Assembly (NCBI RefSeq): GCF_963924675.1
Contig: NW_027077440.1
Location: 2,156,501-2,220,500, forward strand
DNA: 64,000 nucleotides
Origin: Phocoena phocoena
Taxonomy: Eukaryota > Chordata > Mammalia > Artiodactyla > Phocoenidae
Direction: 5' to 3'
This document shows positions 8,938-22,910 of this stretch, one piece after another (the stretch's first letter is position 1; each line of letters starts with the position of its first letter). The notes under the pieces are model-generated. The model was not told the origin of the DNA. It saw only the letters and a list, made by a program, of their open reading frames with translations, and made no database searches. The translations under genes were made by a program, and so were the position numbers.

Positions 8938-10684
8938 TTGGCCAAAAAGGGCGTATGCGTTTTTTCCTGAATACATTCAGGAAAAAACGCATACGCCCTT
9001 TTTGGCCAACCAAGCAAGCCTGTAAAGGAAATCTGCACTACAATGAAATCTCACTGCCCCCCCGGGCAAAAGGGCCATCTGAAAAAAGTGTAAAATCCAG
9101 AAAGGTAGGACAGGATATGGAGAACAGGGAGCCTTGTTATGCTGATTGGCAAGATGTAAATTGCCAACAGCCACACTGGAGAAGTGTATGGTGTTTCCTG
9201 AAACACGTAAGAAATAAAGCAACACAGCCTATGGCAATTGCACTTATGGTCCTATTCCTTAGGGAAATTAAAATCAAAAACAGTGAGCCACCCCAAAGAT
9301 TGGGACGCCTGTGTTCCCAGGAAGCTCGTCTACAGTACCAGGTAAATATCCAAGAAAGCAAAAAATGGATAAAGAAGTTGTGGCACGTACGTGCAATGCA
9401 ATATCACTCAGCAATGAAATCTGTGTCATCAGGCCCGTAGCGGCATAGTGAGTGGATGCAGTTACGGTGATTCTACGTGAACTACGTCACACAGAAACAG
9501 AAACATCATAAGATATCACTGATACACGGAATGTAAACTTGACTAGACATAAACTGAATTACAAAACAGAACAGGGTCTCAAATTTAGAAAACCAACTAT
9601 TGCTTGCTTATGGGGAAAGGTGCGTTGGGGTGCTGCATAAAACCAGAGACTGAAATTAGCACAGATAACATTCCATAAGCCAAATATGTAATAGACAAGA
9701 CCTACTCCTTGCTCAACGAAATGGACTCAACACCACATATTCAACGCCTAGGAATATACCTGACTAGGAATAATCTTAAAACCCATGGATATATATGTCT
9801 CCGTAAGAGAATCAAGCGTGTGTACAGCGGCCGAAACGCAGCAGTGAAAATCCGGTAAATCCCATTATCAAAATAAATTTCGAAAACAAAACACAAAGAC
9901 AGTGAAATAGAGAGCAATTCTTAAATAATTCACTCAGGGCATGTGATGCAACCGGGATTGACCACATCTACACACAGAGCTGGTTGAGACATAAGGCTGG
10001 ACACTTCACACTGATAGCATTGGTGAGTTTTGGTGAGCAAATGCAGACCCTTTGAAGTCATACTGCATGGTACCCATTCCATGGGTCCCAACTCTCCAGG
10101 TTAAAGGCATTCTTCTTCCAGCTAAACATGCATGGGAAACCCAGAGTACCGTCCACCGTGTGATTGGGAAACGATTTAAAATGCATCTCAGTTTTTGTAT
10201 CCTGGTCCTCGGGTTCACCATTCCAGATGCTTTACTAACACTCTCCCCGCTTGGAGAGTCAGTGCCTTTAACCTCCTGTTTGGCACAGCTTGCAATTTCT
10301 GTGCAAGATGAACAGGAATAGGGAGAACCAATGAGAGACTAGCAGTAGGTGTCTGCACGGGCAAATGTAACGCTCATTGCCCACCAGGAAGAGGATTTAA
10401 GCAAAGGCTCAGCATGCCCTGCTTAAAACAGATTATGGCCTGAAGCAATCCTGCGGTTTTGTGCCCAGCTCACAAGAAAGCGAGTTGAAGAAAGGAGCTC
10501 AGGGGCACTGTAATTCACAAACCTGCAGAGTTATAAATGACAGCTATCCTCCAAAAATATATTGAAGTAAGCCTGCGAAGGGGACTTGAAAGCGGGGCAG
10601 AATTTCAGGAAACCAATTGCAGGGGGTAGACTGGAATTGCCCTGAAAGCATAGGAAAAGAGGCAGAACGTCGACAATCATTCAC
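8938..10684 (+). repeat. Satellite monomer M1 (alpha)
   Basis: 1747 bp. The palindrome is perfect except at the centre (GAATACATTC). The L1 part is alpha haplotype (GCAATTGCACTTATGG). A 161-codon frame at 8955-9440 is open. The second half carries markers (CACACTGATAGC, TTAAAGGCATTCTTC) shared with M4 and M5. Confidence 0.95.
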
Positions 10685-12433
10685 TTGGCCAAAAAGGGCG
10701 TATGCGTTTTTTCCTGAATATATTTAGGAAAAAACGCATACGCCCTTTTTGGCCAACCAAGCAAGCCTGTAAAGGAAATCTGCACTACAATGAAGTCTCA
10801 CTGCCCCCCGGGCAAAAGGGCCATCTGAAAAAAGTGTAAAATCCAGAAAGGTAGGACAGGATATGGAGAACAGGGAGCCTTGTTATGCTGATTGGCAGGA
10901 TGTAAATTGCCAGCAGCCACCCTGGAGAAGTGTATGGTGTTTCCTGAAACACGTAAGAAATAAAGCAACACAGCCTATGGCAATTGCACTTATGGTCCTA
11001 TTCCTTAGGGAAATTAAAATCAAAAACAGAGAGCCACCCCGAAGTTTGGGACGGATGTGTTCCCAAGAAGCTCGTCTACAGTACAAGGTAAATATCCCAG
11101 AAAGCAAAAAATGGATAAAGAAGTTGTGGCACGTACGTGCAATGCAATATCACTCAGCAATGAAATCTGTGTCATCAGGCGCATAGCGGCATATTCAGTG
11201 GATGCAGGTACGGTGATTCTACGTGAACTACGTCACACAGAAAAAGAAACATCATAAGATATCACTAATACACGGAATGTAAACTTGACTACACATGAAC
11301 TAAATTACAAAACAGAACAGGGTCTCAAATTTAGAAAACCAACTAGTGCTTTCTTATGGGGAAAGGTGCCTTGGGGTGCTGCATAAAACCAGAGACTGAA
11401 ATTAGCACAGATAACATTCCATAAGCCAAATATGTAATAGACAAGACCTACTCCTTGCTCAACGAAATGGACTCAACACCACATATTCAACGCCTAGGAA
11501 TATACCTGATTAGGAAGAATCTTAAAACCCATGGATATATATGTCTCCGTAAGAGAATCAAGCGTGTGTACAGCGGCCGAAACGCAGCAGTGAAAATCCG
11601 ATAAATCCCATTATTAAAAAATAAATATCGAAAACAAAACACAAAGACAGTGAAATAGAGAGCAATTCTTAAATAATTCACTCAGGGCATGTGATGCAAG
11701 CGGGATTGACCACATCTACACCCAGAGCTGGTTGAGACATAAGGCTGGACACTTCAGGCTGATAGCATTGGTGAGTTTCGGTGAGCAAATGCAGACCCTT
11801 TGAAGTCATACTGCATGGTACCCATTCCATGGGTCCCAACTCTCCAGGTTCAAGGGATTCTTCCTCCAGCTAAAACATGCATGGGAAACCCAGAGTATCG
11901 TCCACCGTGTGATTGGGAAACGATTTAAAATGCATCTCAGTTTTCGTATCCTGGTCGTCGGGTTCACAATTCCAGATGCTTTACTAACACACTCCCCGCT
12001 TGGAGAGTCAGTGCCTTTAACCTCCTGTTTGGCACAGCTTGCAATTTCTGTGCAAGATGAACAGGAATAGGGAGAACCAATGAGAGACTAGCTGTAGGTG
12101 TCTGCACGGGCAAATGTAACGCTCATTTCCCACCAGGAAGAGGAATTAACCAAAGGCTCAGCGTGCCCTGCCGGAAACAGATTAGGGCCTGAAGCAATCC
12201 TGCGGTTTTTTGCCCAGGTCACAAGAAAGCAAGTTGAAGAAAGGAGCTCAGGGTCACTGTCATTCACAAACCTGCAGAGTTATAAATGACAGCTATCTTC
12301 CAAAACTATATTGAAGTAAGCCTGCGAAGGGGACTTGAAAGCGGGGCAGAATTTCAGGAAAACGATTGCAGGGGGTAGACTGGTATTGCCCTGAAAGCAT
12401 AGGTAAACAGGCACAATGTCGACAATGATGCAC
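10685..12433 (+). repeat. Satellite monomer M2 (alpha)
   Basis: 1749 bp. One palindrome mismatch (right arm TTTAGG). The first half is nearly identical to M4 and M5 (for example GGACGGATG as in M4); the second half differs from them, so the monomer is a mosaic. Confidence 0.95.
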
Positions 12434-14179
12434 TTGGCCAACATGGGCGTATGCATTTTTTCCTGAATATATTCAGGAAAAAACGCATATGCACTTTTTG
12501 GCCAACCAAGCAAGCCTGTAAAGGAAATCTGCACTACAACGAAGTCTCACTGCCCCCCTTGCAAAAGGGCCATCTGAAAAAAGTGTAAAATCCAGAAAGG
12601 TAGGACAGGATATGGAGAACAGGGAGCCGTGTTATGCTGATTGGGAGGATGTAAATTGCCAAAAGCCACCCTGGAGAAGTGTACGGTGTTTCCTGAAACA
12701 CGTAAGAAATAAAGGAATACAGCCTATGGCAATTGCACTTATGGTCCTCTTGCATAGGGAAATTAAAATCAAAAACAGAGATCCACCCCAAAGTTTGGGA
12801 CGGCTGTGTTCCCAAGAAGCTCGTCTACTGTACCAGGTAAATATCCCAGAAAGCAAAAAATGGATAAAGAAGTTGTGGCACGTACGTACAATGCAATATC
12901 ACTCAGCAATGAAATCTGTGTCATCAGGCGCGTAGCGGCATAGTCAGTAGATGCACATACGGTGATTCTACGTGAACTACGTCACACAGAAAAAGAAACA
13001 TCATAAGATATCACTAATACACGGAATGTAAACTTGACTACACATGAACTGAATTACAAATCAGAACAGGGTCTCAAATTTAGAAAACCAACTAGTGCTT
13101 GCTTATGGGGAAAGGTGCGTTGCGGTGCTGCATAAAAACATAGACTGAAATTAGCACAGATAACTTTCCATAAGCCAAATATGTAATAGACAAGACCTAC
13201 TCCTTGCTCAACGAAATGGACCCAACACCACATATTCAACGCCTAGGAATATACCTGACTAGGAAGAATCTTAAAACCCATGGATATATATGTCTCCGTA
13301 AGAGAATCAAGCGTGTGTACAGCAGCCGAATCGCAGCAGTGAAAATCCGATAAATCCCATTTCAAAATAAATTTCGAAAACAAAACACAAAGACAGTGAA
13401 ATAGAGAGCAATTCTTAAATAATTCACTCAGGGCATGTGATGCAACCGGGATTGACCACATCTACACCCAGAGCTGGTTGAGACATAAGGCTGGACACTT
13501 CAGGCTGATAGCATTGGTGAGTTTCGGTGAGCAAATGCAGACCCTTTGAAGTCATACTGCATGGTACCCATTCCATGGGTCCCAACTCTCCAGGTTCAAG
13601 GGATTCTCCCTCCAGCTAAAACATGCATGGGAAACCTAGAGTATCGTCCACAGTGTGATTGGGAAACGATTTAAAATGCATCTCAGTTTTCGTATCCTGG
13701 TCCTCGGGTTCACCATTCCAGATGCTTTACTAACACTCTCCCCGCTTGGAGAGTCAGTGCCTTTAAACTCCTCTTTGGCACAGCTTGCCATTTCTGTGCA
13801 AGATGAACAGGAATAGGGAGAACCAATGAGAGACTAGATGTAGGTGTCTGCACGGGAAAATGTAACGCTCATTGCCCACCAGGAAGAGGAATTAAACAAA
13901 GGCTCAGCTTGCCCTGCCGGAAACAGATTAGGGCCTGAAGCAATCCTGCGGTTTTGTGCCCAGCTCACAAGAAAGCGAGTTGAAGAAAGGAGCTCAGGGG
14001 CACTGTAATTCACAAACCTGCAGAGTTATAAATGACAGCTATCCTCCAAAAATATATTGAAGTAAGCCTGGGAAGGGGACTTGAAAGCGGGGCAGAATTT
14101 CAGGAAACCAATTGCAGGGGGTAGACTGGAATTGCCCTGAAAGCATAGGAAAAGAGGCAGAACATCGACAATCATTCAC
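12434..14179 (+). repeat. Satellite monomer M3 (alpha, CTCTTGCAT variant)
   Basis: 1746 bp. The palindrome has several mismatches, including GCAC only in the right arm. The L1 part is alpha with a private CTCTTGCATAGG stretch. Confidence 0.94.
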
Positions 14180-15925
14180 TTGGCCAAAAAGGGCGTATGC
14201 GTTTTTTCCTGAATATATTTAGGAAAAAACGCATACGCCCTTTTTGGCCAACCAAGCAAGCCTGTAAAGGAAATCTGCACTACAATAAAGTCTCACTGCC
14301 CCCCGGGCAAAAGGGCCATCTGAAAAAAGTTTAAAATCCAGAAAGGTAGGACAGGATATGGAGAACAGGGAGCCTTGTTATGCTGATTGGCAGGATGTAA
14401 ATTGCCAGCAGCCACCCTGGAGAAGTGTATGGTGTTTCCTGAAACACGTAAGAAATAAAGCAACACAGCCTATGGCAATTGCACTTATGGTCCTATTCCT
14501 TAGGGAAATTAAAATCAAAAACAGAGAGCCACCCCGAAGTTTGGGACGGATGTGTTCCCAAGAAGCTCGTCTACAGTACAAGGTAAATATCCCAGAAAGC
14601 AAAAAATGGATAAAGAAGTTGTGGCACGTACGTGCAATGCAATATCACTCAGCAATGAAATCTGTGTCATCAGGCGCGTAGCGGCATATTCAGTGGATGC
14701 AGGTACGGTGATTCTACGTGAACTACGTCACACAGAAACAGAAACATCATAAGATATCACTGATACACGGAATGTAAACTTGACTAGACATAAACTGAAT
14801 TACAAAACAGAACAGGGTCTCAAATTTAGAAAACCAACTATTGCTTGCTTATGGGGAAAGGTGCGTTGGGGTGCTGCATAAAACCAGAGACTGAAATTAG
14901 CACAGATAACATTCCATAAGCCAAATATGTAATAGACAAGACCTACTCCTTGCTCAACGAAATGGACTCAACACCACATATTCAACGCCTAGGAATATAC
15001 CTGACTAGGAATAATCTTAAAACCCATGGATATATATGTCTCCGTAAGAGAATCAAGCGTGTGTACAGCGGCCGAAACGCAGCAGTGAAAATCCGGTAAA
15101 TCCCATTATCAAAATAAATTTCGAAAACAAAACACAAAGACAGTGAAATAGAGAGCAATTCTTAAATAATTCACTCAGGGCATGTGATGCAACCGGGATT
15201 GACCACATCTACACACAGAGCTGGTTGAGACATAAGGCTGGACACTTCACACTGATAGCATTGGTGAGTTTTGGTGAGCAAATGCAGACCCTTTGAAGTC
15301 ATACTGCATGGTACCCATTCCATGGGTCCCAACTCTCCAGGTTAAAGGCATTCTTCTTCCAGCTAAACATGCATGGGAAACCCAGAGTACCGTCCACCGT
15401 GTGATTGGGAAACGATTTAAAATGCATCTCAGTTTTCGTATCCTGGTCCTCGGGTTCACCATTCCAGATGCTTTACTAACACTCTCCCCGCTTGGAGAGT
15501 CAGTGCCTTTAACCTCCTGTTTGGCACAGCTTGCAATTTCTGTGCAAGATGAACAGGAATAGGGAGAACCAATGAGAGACTAGCATTAGGTGTCTGCACG
15601 GGCAAATGTAACGCTCATTGCCCACCAGGAAGAGGATTTAAGCAAAGGCTCAGCATGCCCTGCTTAAAACAGATTATGGCCTGAAGCAATCCTGCGGTTT
15701 TGTGCCCAGCTCACAAGAAAGCGAGTTGAAGAAAGGAGCTCAGGGGCACTGTAATTCACAAACCTGCAGAGTTATAAATGACAGCTATCCTCCAAAAATA
15801 TATTGAAGTAAGCCTGCGAAGGGGACTTGAAAGCGGGGCAGAATTTCAGGAAACCAATTGCAGGGGGTAGACTGGAATTGCCCTGAAAGCATAGGAAAAG
15901 AGGCAGAACGTCGACAATCATTCAC
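14180..15925 (+). repeat. Satellite monomer M4 (alpha)
   Basis: 1746 bp, nearly identical to M5. It shares its first half with M2 and its second half with M1. One palindrome mismatch. Confidence 0.95.
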
Positions 15926-17671
15926 TTGGCCAAAAAGGGCGTATGCGTTTTTTCCTGAATATATTTAGGAAAAAACGCATACGCCCTTTTTGGCCAACCA
16001 AGCAAGCCTGTAAAGGAAATCTGCACTACAATGAAGTCTCACTGCCCCCCGGGCAAAAGGGCCATCTGAAAAAAGTGTAAAATCCAGAAAGGTAGGACAG
16101 GATATGGAGAACAGGGAGCCTTGTTATGCTGATTGGCAGGATGTAAATTGCCAGCAGCCACCCTGGAGAAGTGTATGGTGTTTCCTGAAACACGTAAGAA
16201 ATAAAGCAACACAGCCTATGGCAATTGCACTTATGGTCCTATTCCTTAGGGAAATTAAAATCAAAAACAGAGAGCCACCCCGAAGTTTGGGACGGCTGTG
16301 TTCCCAAGAAGCTCGTCTACAGTACAAGGTAAATATCCCAGAAAGCAAAAAATGGATAAAGAAGTTGTGGCACGTACGTGCAATGCAATATCACTCAGCA
16401 ATGAAATCTGTGTCATCAGGCGCGTAGCGGCATATTCAGTGGATGCAGGTACGGTGATTCTACGTGAACTACGTCACACAGAAACAGAAACATCATAAGA
16501 TATCACTGATACACGGAATGTAAACTTGACTAGACATAAACTGAATTACAAAACAGAACAGGGTCTCAAATTTAGAAAACCAACTATTGCTTGCTTATGG
16601 GGAAAGGTGCGTTGGGGTGCTGCATAAAACCAGAGACTGAAATTAGCACAGATAACATTCCATAAGCCAAATATGTAATAGACAAGACCTACTCCTTGCT
16701 CAACGAAATGGACTCAACACCACATATTCAACGCCTAGGAATATACCTGACTAGGAAGAATCTTAAAACCCATGGATATATATGTCTCCGTAAGAGAATC
16801 AAGCGTGTGTACAGCGGCCGATACGCAGCAGTGAAAATCCGGTAAATCCCATTATCAAAATAAATTTCGAAAACAAAACACAAAGACAGTGAAATAGAGA
16901 GCAATTCTTAAATAATTCACTCAGGGCATGTGATGCAACCGGGATTGTCCACATCTACACACAGAGCTGGTTGAGACATAAGGCTGGACACTTCACACTG
17001 ATAGCATTGGTGAGTTTTGGTGAGCAAATGCAGACCCTTTGAAGTCATACTGCATGGTACCCATTCCATGGGTCCCAACTCTCCAGGTTAAAGGCATTCT
17101 TCTTCCAGCTAAACATGCATGGGAAACCCAGAGTACCGTCCACCGTGTGATTGGGAAACGATTTAAAATGCATCTCAGTTTTCGTATCCTGGTCCTCGGG
17201 TTCACCATTCCAGATGCTTTACTAACACTCTCCCCGCTTGGAGAGTCAGTGCCTTTAACCTCCTGTTTGGCACAGCTTGCAATTTCTGTGCAAGATGAAC
17301 AGGAATAGGGAGAACCAATGAGAGACTAGCAGTAGGTGTCTGCACGGGCAAATGTAACGCTCATTGCCCACCAGGAAGAGGATTTAAGCAAAGGCTCAGC
17401 ATGCCCTGCTTAAAACAGATTATGGCCTGAAGCAATCCTGCGGTTTTGTGCCCAGCTCACAAGAAAGCGAGTTGAAGAAAGGAGCTCAGGGGCACTGTAA
17501 TTCACAAACCTGCAGAGTTATAAATGACAGCTATCCTCCAAAAATATATTGAAGTAAGCCTGTGAAGGGGACTTGAACGCTGGGCAGAATTTCAGGAAAA
17601 CGATTGCAGGGGGTAGACTGGAATTGCCCTGAAAGCATAGGAACAGAGGCAGAACGTCGACAATGATGCAC
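15926..17671 (+). repeat. Satellite monomer M5 (alpha)
   Basis: 1746 bp, nearly identical to its left neighbour M4, which suggests very recent duplication. One palindrome mismatch. Confidence 0.95.
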
Positions 17672-19417
17672 TTGGCCAAAAAGGGCGTATGCGTTTTTTG
17701 CTGAATATATTCAGGAAAAAACGCATACGCCCTTTTTGGCCAACCAAGCAAGCCTATAAAGGAAATCTGCACTACAATGAAGTCTCACTGCCCCCCGGGC
17801 AAAAGGGCCATCTGAAAAAAGTGTAAAATCCAGAAAGGTAGGACAGGATATGGAGAACAGGGAGCCTTGTTATGCTGATTGGCAGGATGTAAATTGCCAG
17901 CAGCCACCCTGGAGAAGTGTATGGTGTTTCCTGAAACACGTAAGAAACAAAGCAACACAGCCTAAGGCACTTCCACTTATGGTCCTATAGCTTACGGAAA
18001 TTAAAATCAAAAACAGACAGCCACCCCAATGTTTGGGACGGCTGTGTTCACAGGAAGCTCGTCTACAGTACCAGGTAAATATTCCAGAAAGCAAAAAATG
18101 GATAAAGAAGTTGTGGCACGTACATACAATGGAATATCACTCAGCAATGAAATCTGTGTCATCTGGCACGTAGCGGTTAGTGAGTGGATGCATGTACAGT
18201 GATTCTACGTGAACTACGTCACACAGAAATAGAAACATCATAAGATATCACTGATACACGGAATGTAAACTTGACTAGACATGAACTGAATTACAAAACA
18301 GAACAGGGTCTCAAATTTAGAAAACCAACTATTGCTTGCTTATGGGGAAAGGTGCGTTGGGGTGCTGCATAAAACCAGAGACTGAAATCAGCACAGATAA
18401 CTTTCCATAAGCCAAATATATAATAGACAAGATCTACCCCTTGCTCAAAGAAATAGACGCAACACCACATATTCAATGCCTAGGAATATACATGACTAAG
18501 AAGAATCTTAAAACCCATGGATATATATGTCTCCGTAAGAGAATCAAGCGTGTGTACAGCGGCCGAAACGCAGCAGTGAAAATCCGATAAATCCCAGTAT
18601 CAAAATAAATTTCGAAAACAAAACACAAAGACAGTGAAATAGAGAGTAATTCTTAAATAATTCACTCAGGGCATGTGATGCAACCGGGATTGACCACATC
18701 TACACCCAGAGCTGGTTGAGACATAAGGCTGGACACTTCAGGCTGATAGCATTGGTGAGTTACGGTGAGCAAATGCAGACCCTTTGAAGTCATACTGCAT
18801 GGTACCCATTCCATGGGTCCCAACTCTCCAGGTTCAAGGGATTATTCCTCCAGCTAAAACATGCATGGGAAACCCAGAGTATCGTCAACCGTGTGATTGG
18901 GAAACGATTTAAAATGCATCTCAGTTTTCGTATCCTGGGCCTCGGGTTCACCATTCCAGATGCTTTCCTAACACTCTCCCTGCTTGGAGAGTCAGTGCCT
19001 TTAACCTCCTCTTTGGCACACCTTGCAATTTCTGTGCAAGATGAACAGGAATAGGGAGAACCAATGAGAGACTAGCTATAGGTGTCTGCACGGGCAAATG
19101 TAACGCTCATTTCCCACCAGGAAGAGGAATTAACCAAAGGCTCAGTGTGCCCTGCCGGAAACAGATTAGGGCCTGAAGCAATCCTGCAGTTTTGTGCCCA
19201 GCTCACAAGAAAGCGAGTTGAAGAAAGGAGCTCAGGGGCAATGTAATTCACAAACCTGCAGAGTTATAAATGACAGCAATCTTCCAAAATTATATTGAAG
19301 TAATCCTGCGAAGGGGACTTGAAAGCGGGGCAGAATTTCAGGAAAACGATTGCAGGGGGTAGACAGGAATTGCCCTGAAAGCATAGGAAAAGAGGCAGAA
19401 CGTCGACAATGATGCAC
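17672..19417 (+). repeat. Satellite monomer M6 (beta)
   Basis: 1746 bp. Beta haplotype in the L1 part (CTATAGCTTACGG), with a private CCTAAGGCACTTCC. One palindrome mismatch (left arm TTTTGCTG). Confidence 0.94.
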
Positions 19418-19489
19418 TTGGCCAAAAAGGGCGTATGCGTTTTTTCCTGAATATATTCAGGAAAAAACGCATACGCCCTTTTTGGCCAA
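19418..19489. repeat. Perfect 72-bp palindrome of the satellite
   Basis: Two 36-bp arms with no spacer. It begins TTGGCCAAAAAGGGCG, has centre GAATATATTC and ends CGCCCTTTTTGGCCAA. Every base pairs with its partner. It could extrude a cruciform or fold as a hairpin in RNA. A T-run followed by an A-run flanks the centre. Confidence 0.97.
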
Positions 19490-21163
19490 CCAAGCAAGCC
19501 TGTAAAGAAATCTGCACTACAATGAAGTCTCACTGCCCCCCTGGCAAGAGGGACATCTGAAAAAAGTGTAAAATCCAGAAAGGTAGGACAGGATATGGAG
19601 AACAGGGAGCCTTGTTTTCCTGATTAGCAGGATGTAAATTGCCAACAGCCACCCTGGAGAAGTGTATGGTGTTTCCTGAAACACGTAAGAAATAAAGCAA
19701 CACAGCCTATGGCAATTGCACTTATGGTCCTATTCCTTAGGGAAATTAAAATCAAAAACAGAGAGCCACCCCAAAATTTGGGACGGCTGTGTTCTCAAGA
19801 AGCTCGTCTACAGTATCAGGTAAATATCCCAGAAAGCAAAAAGTGGATAAAGAAGTTGTGGCACGTACGTGCAATGCAATATCCCTCAGCAATGAAATCT
19901 GTGACATCAGGCCGGTAGCGGCATAGTGAGTGGATGCAGGTACGGTGATTCTACGTGAACTACGTCACACAGAAAAAGAAACATCATAAGATATCACTAA
20001 TGCACGGAATGTAAACTTGACTACACATGAACTGAATTACAAAACAGAACAGGGTCTCAAATTTAGAAAACCAACTAGTGCTTGCTTATGGGGAAAGGTG
20101 CCTTGGGGTGCTGCATAAAACCAGAGACTGAAATTAGCACAGATAACTTTCCATAAGCCAAATATGTAATAGACAAGACCTACTCCTTCCTCAACGAAAT
20201 GGACTCAACACCACATATTCAACGCCTAGGAATATACCTGACTAGGAAGAATCTTAAAACCCATGGATATATATGTCTCCATAAGAGAATCAAGCGTGTG
20301 TACAGCGGCCGAAATGCAGCAGTGAAAATCAGATAAATCCCATTATCAAAATAAAATTCGAAAACAAAACACAAAGACAGTGAAATAGAGAGCAATTCTT
20401 AAATAATTCACTCAGGGCATGTGATGCAACCGGGATTGACAACATCTACACCCAGAGCTGGTTGAGACATAAGGCTGGACACTTCCGGCTGATAGCATTG
20501 GTGAGTTTCGGTGAGCAAATGCAGACCCTTGGAAGTCATACTGCATGGTACACATTCCATGGGTCCCAACTCTCCAGGTTCAAGGGATTCTTCCTCCAGC
20601 TAAAAGATGCATGGGAAACCCAGAGTATCGTCCACCGTGTGATTGGGAAACTATTTAAAATGCATCTCAGTTTTCGTATCCTGGTCCTCGGGTTCACCAT
20701 TCCAGATGCATTACTAACACTCTCCCCGCTTGGAGAGTCAGTGCCTTTAACCTCCTGTTTGGCACAGCTTGCAATTTCTGTGCAAGATGAACAGGAATAG
20801 GGAGAACCAATGAGAGACTAGCTGTAGGTGTCTGCACGGGCAAATGTAACACTCATTGCCCAACAGGAAGAGGAATTAACCAAAGGCTCAGCGTGCCCTG
20901 CTGAAAACAGATTAGGGCCTGAAGCAATCCTGTGGTTTTGTGCCCAGCTCACAAGAAAGCCAGTTGAGGAAAGGAGCTCAGGGGCACTGTAATTCACAAA
21001 CCTGCAGAGTTATAAATGACAGCTATCCTCCAAAAATATATTGAAGTACGCCTGCGAAGGGGACTTGAAAGCGGGGCAGAGTTTCAGGGATACCATTGCA
21101 GGGGGTAGACAGGAATTGCCCTGAAAGCATAGGAAAAGAGGCAGAACGTCGACAATGATGCAC
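19418..21163 (+). repeat. Satellite monomer M7 (alpha)
   Basis: 1746 bp with a fully perfect 72-bp palindrome. Alpha haplotype, flanked on both sides by beta monomers. Confidence 0.95.
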
Positions 21164-22910
21164 TTGGCCAAAAAGGGCGTATGCGTTATTTCCTGAATAT
21201 ATTCAGGAAAAAACGCATACGCGCTTTTTGGCCAACCAAGCAAGCCTGTAAAGGAAATCTGCACTACAATGAAGTCTCACTGCCCCCCTGGCAAAAGGGC
21301 AATCTGAAAAAAGTGTAAAATCCAGAAAGGTAGGACAGGATATGGAGAACAGGGAGCCTTGTTATGCTGATTGGCAGGATGTAAATTGCCAGCAGCCACC
21401 CTGGAGAAGTGTATGGTGTTTCCTGAAACACGTAAGAAACAAAGCAACACAGCCTATGGCACTTCCACTTATGGTCCTATAGCTTACGGAAATTAAAATC
21501 AAAAACAGACAGCCACCCCAATATTTGGGACGGCTGTGTTCACAAGAAGCTCGTCTACAGTATCAGGTAAAAATCCCAGAAAGCAAAAAATGGATAAAGA
21601 AGTTGTGGCACGTACGTACAATGCAATATCACTCAGCAATGAAATCTGTGTCATCAGGCCCGTAGCGGCATAGTGAGTGGATGCAGATACGGTGATTCTA
21701 CGTGAACTACGTCACACAGAAAAAGAAACTTCATAAGATATCACTAATACACGGAATGTAAACTTGACTACACATGAACTGAATTACAAAGCAGAACAGG
21801 GTCTCAAATTTAGAAAACCAACTAGTGCTTGCTTATGGGGAAAGGTGCGTTGGGGTGCTGCATAAAACCAGAGACTGAAATTAGCACAGATAACTTTCCA
21901 TAAGCCAAATATGTAATAGACAAGACCTACTCCTTGCTCAACGAAATGGACCCAACACCACATATTCAACGCCTAGGAATATACCTGACTAGGAAGAATC
22001 TTAAAACCCATGGATATATATGTCTCCGTAAGAGAATCAAGCGTGTGTACAGCGGCCGAAACGCAGCAGTGAAAATCCGATAAATCCCATTATCAAAATA
22101 AATTTTGAAAACAAAACACAAAGACAGTGAAATAGAGAGCAATTCTTAAATAATTCACTCAGGGCATGTGATGAAACCGGGATTGACCACATCTACACCC
22201 AGAGCTGGTTGAGACCTAAGGCTGGACACTTCAGGCTGATAGCATTGGTGAGTTTCGGTGAGCAAATGCAGACCCTTTGAAGTCACACTGCATGGTACCC
22301 ATTCCATGGGTCCCAACTCTCCAGGTTCAAGGGATTCTTCCTCCAGCTACAACATGCATGGGAAACCCAGAGTATCGTCCACCGTGTGATTGGGAAACGA
22401 TTTAAAATGCATCTCAGTTTTCGTATCCTGGTCCTTGGGTTCACCATTCCAGATGCTTTACTAACACTCTCCCCGCTTGGAGAGTCAGTGCCTTTAACCT
22501 CCTGTTTGGCACAGTTTGCAATTTCTGTGCAAGATGAACAGGAATAGGGAGAACCAATGAGAGACTAGCTGTAGGTGTCTGCACGGGCAAATGTAAAGCT
22601 CATTGCCCACCAGGAAGAGGAATTAAACAAAGGCTCAGTGTGCCCTGCTGGAAACAGATTAGGGCCTGAAGCAATCCTGCGGTTTTGTGCCCAGCTCACA
22701 AGAAAGCGAGTTGAAGAAAGGAGCTCAGGGGCACTCTAATTCACAAACCTGCAGAGTTATAAATGACAGCTATCCTCCAAAAATATATTGAAGTAAGCCT
22801 GCGAAGGGGACTTGAAAGCGGGGCAGAATTTCAGGAAAACGATTGCAGGGGGTAGACTGGAATTGCCCTGAAAGCATAGGAAAAGAGGCAGAACGTCGAC
22901 AATGATGCAC
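21164..22910 (+). repeat. Satellite monomer M8 (beta)
   Basis: 1747 bp. Two palindrome mismatches (left GTTATTTCC, right CGCGCTT). Confidence 0.94.

Noticed and set aside
8938..9009. Palindrome with T-run as an intrinsic transcription terminator
   Set aside because: The DNA is clearly mammalian, and the spacerless 36-bp arms with internal T/A runs do not fit a bacterial terminator.
8955..9440. 161-codon frame in monomers M1, M13 and M17
   Set aside because: It is the L1 ORF2-like reading of the satellite and is interrupted by TAG in beta monomers. It has no promoter context, and its persistence follows from monomer identity.
17518..17772. 84-codon minus-strand frame across the palindrome, present in most monomers, and a similar 61-codon minus frame
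   Set aside because: Recurrence is expected in near-identical repeats. The first half is translated palindrome, and no domain or codon bias supports a protein.
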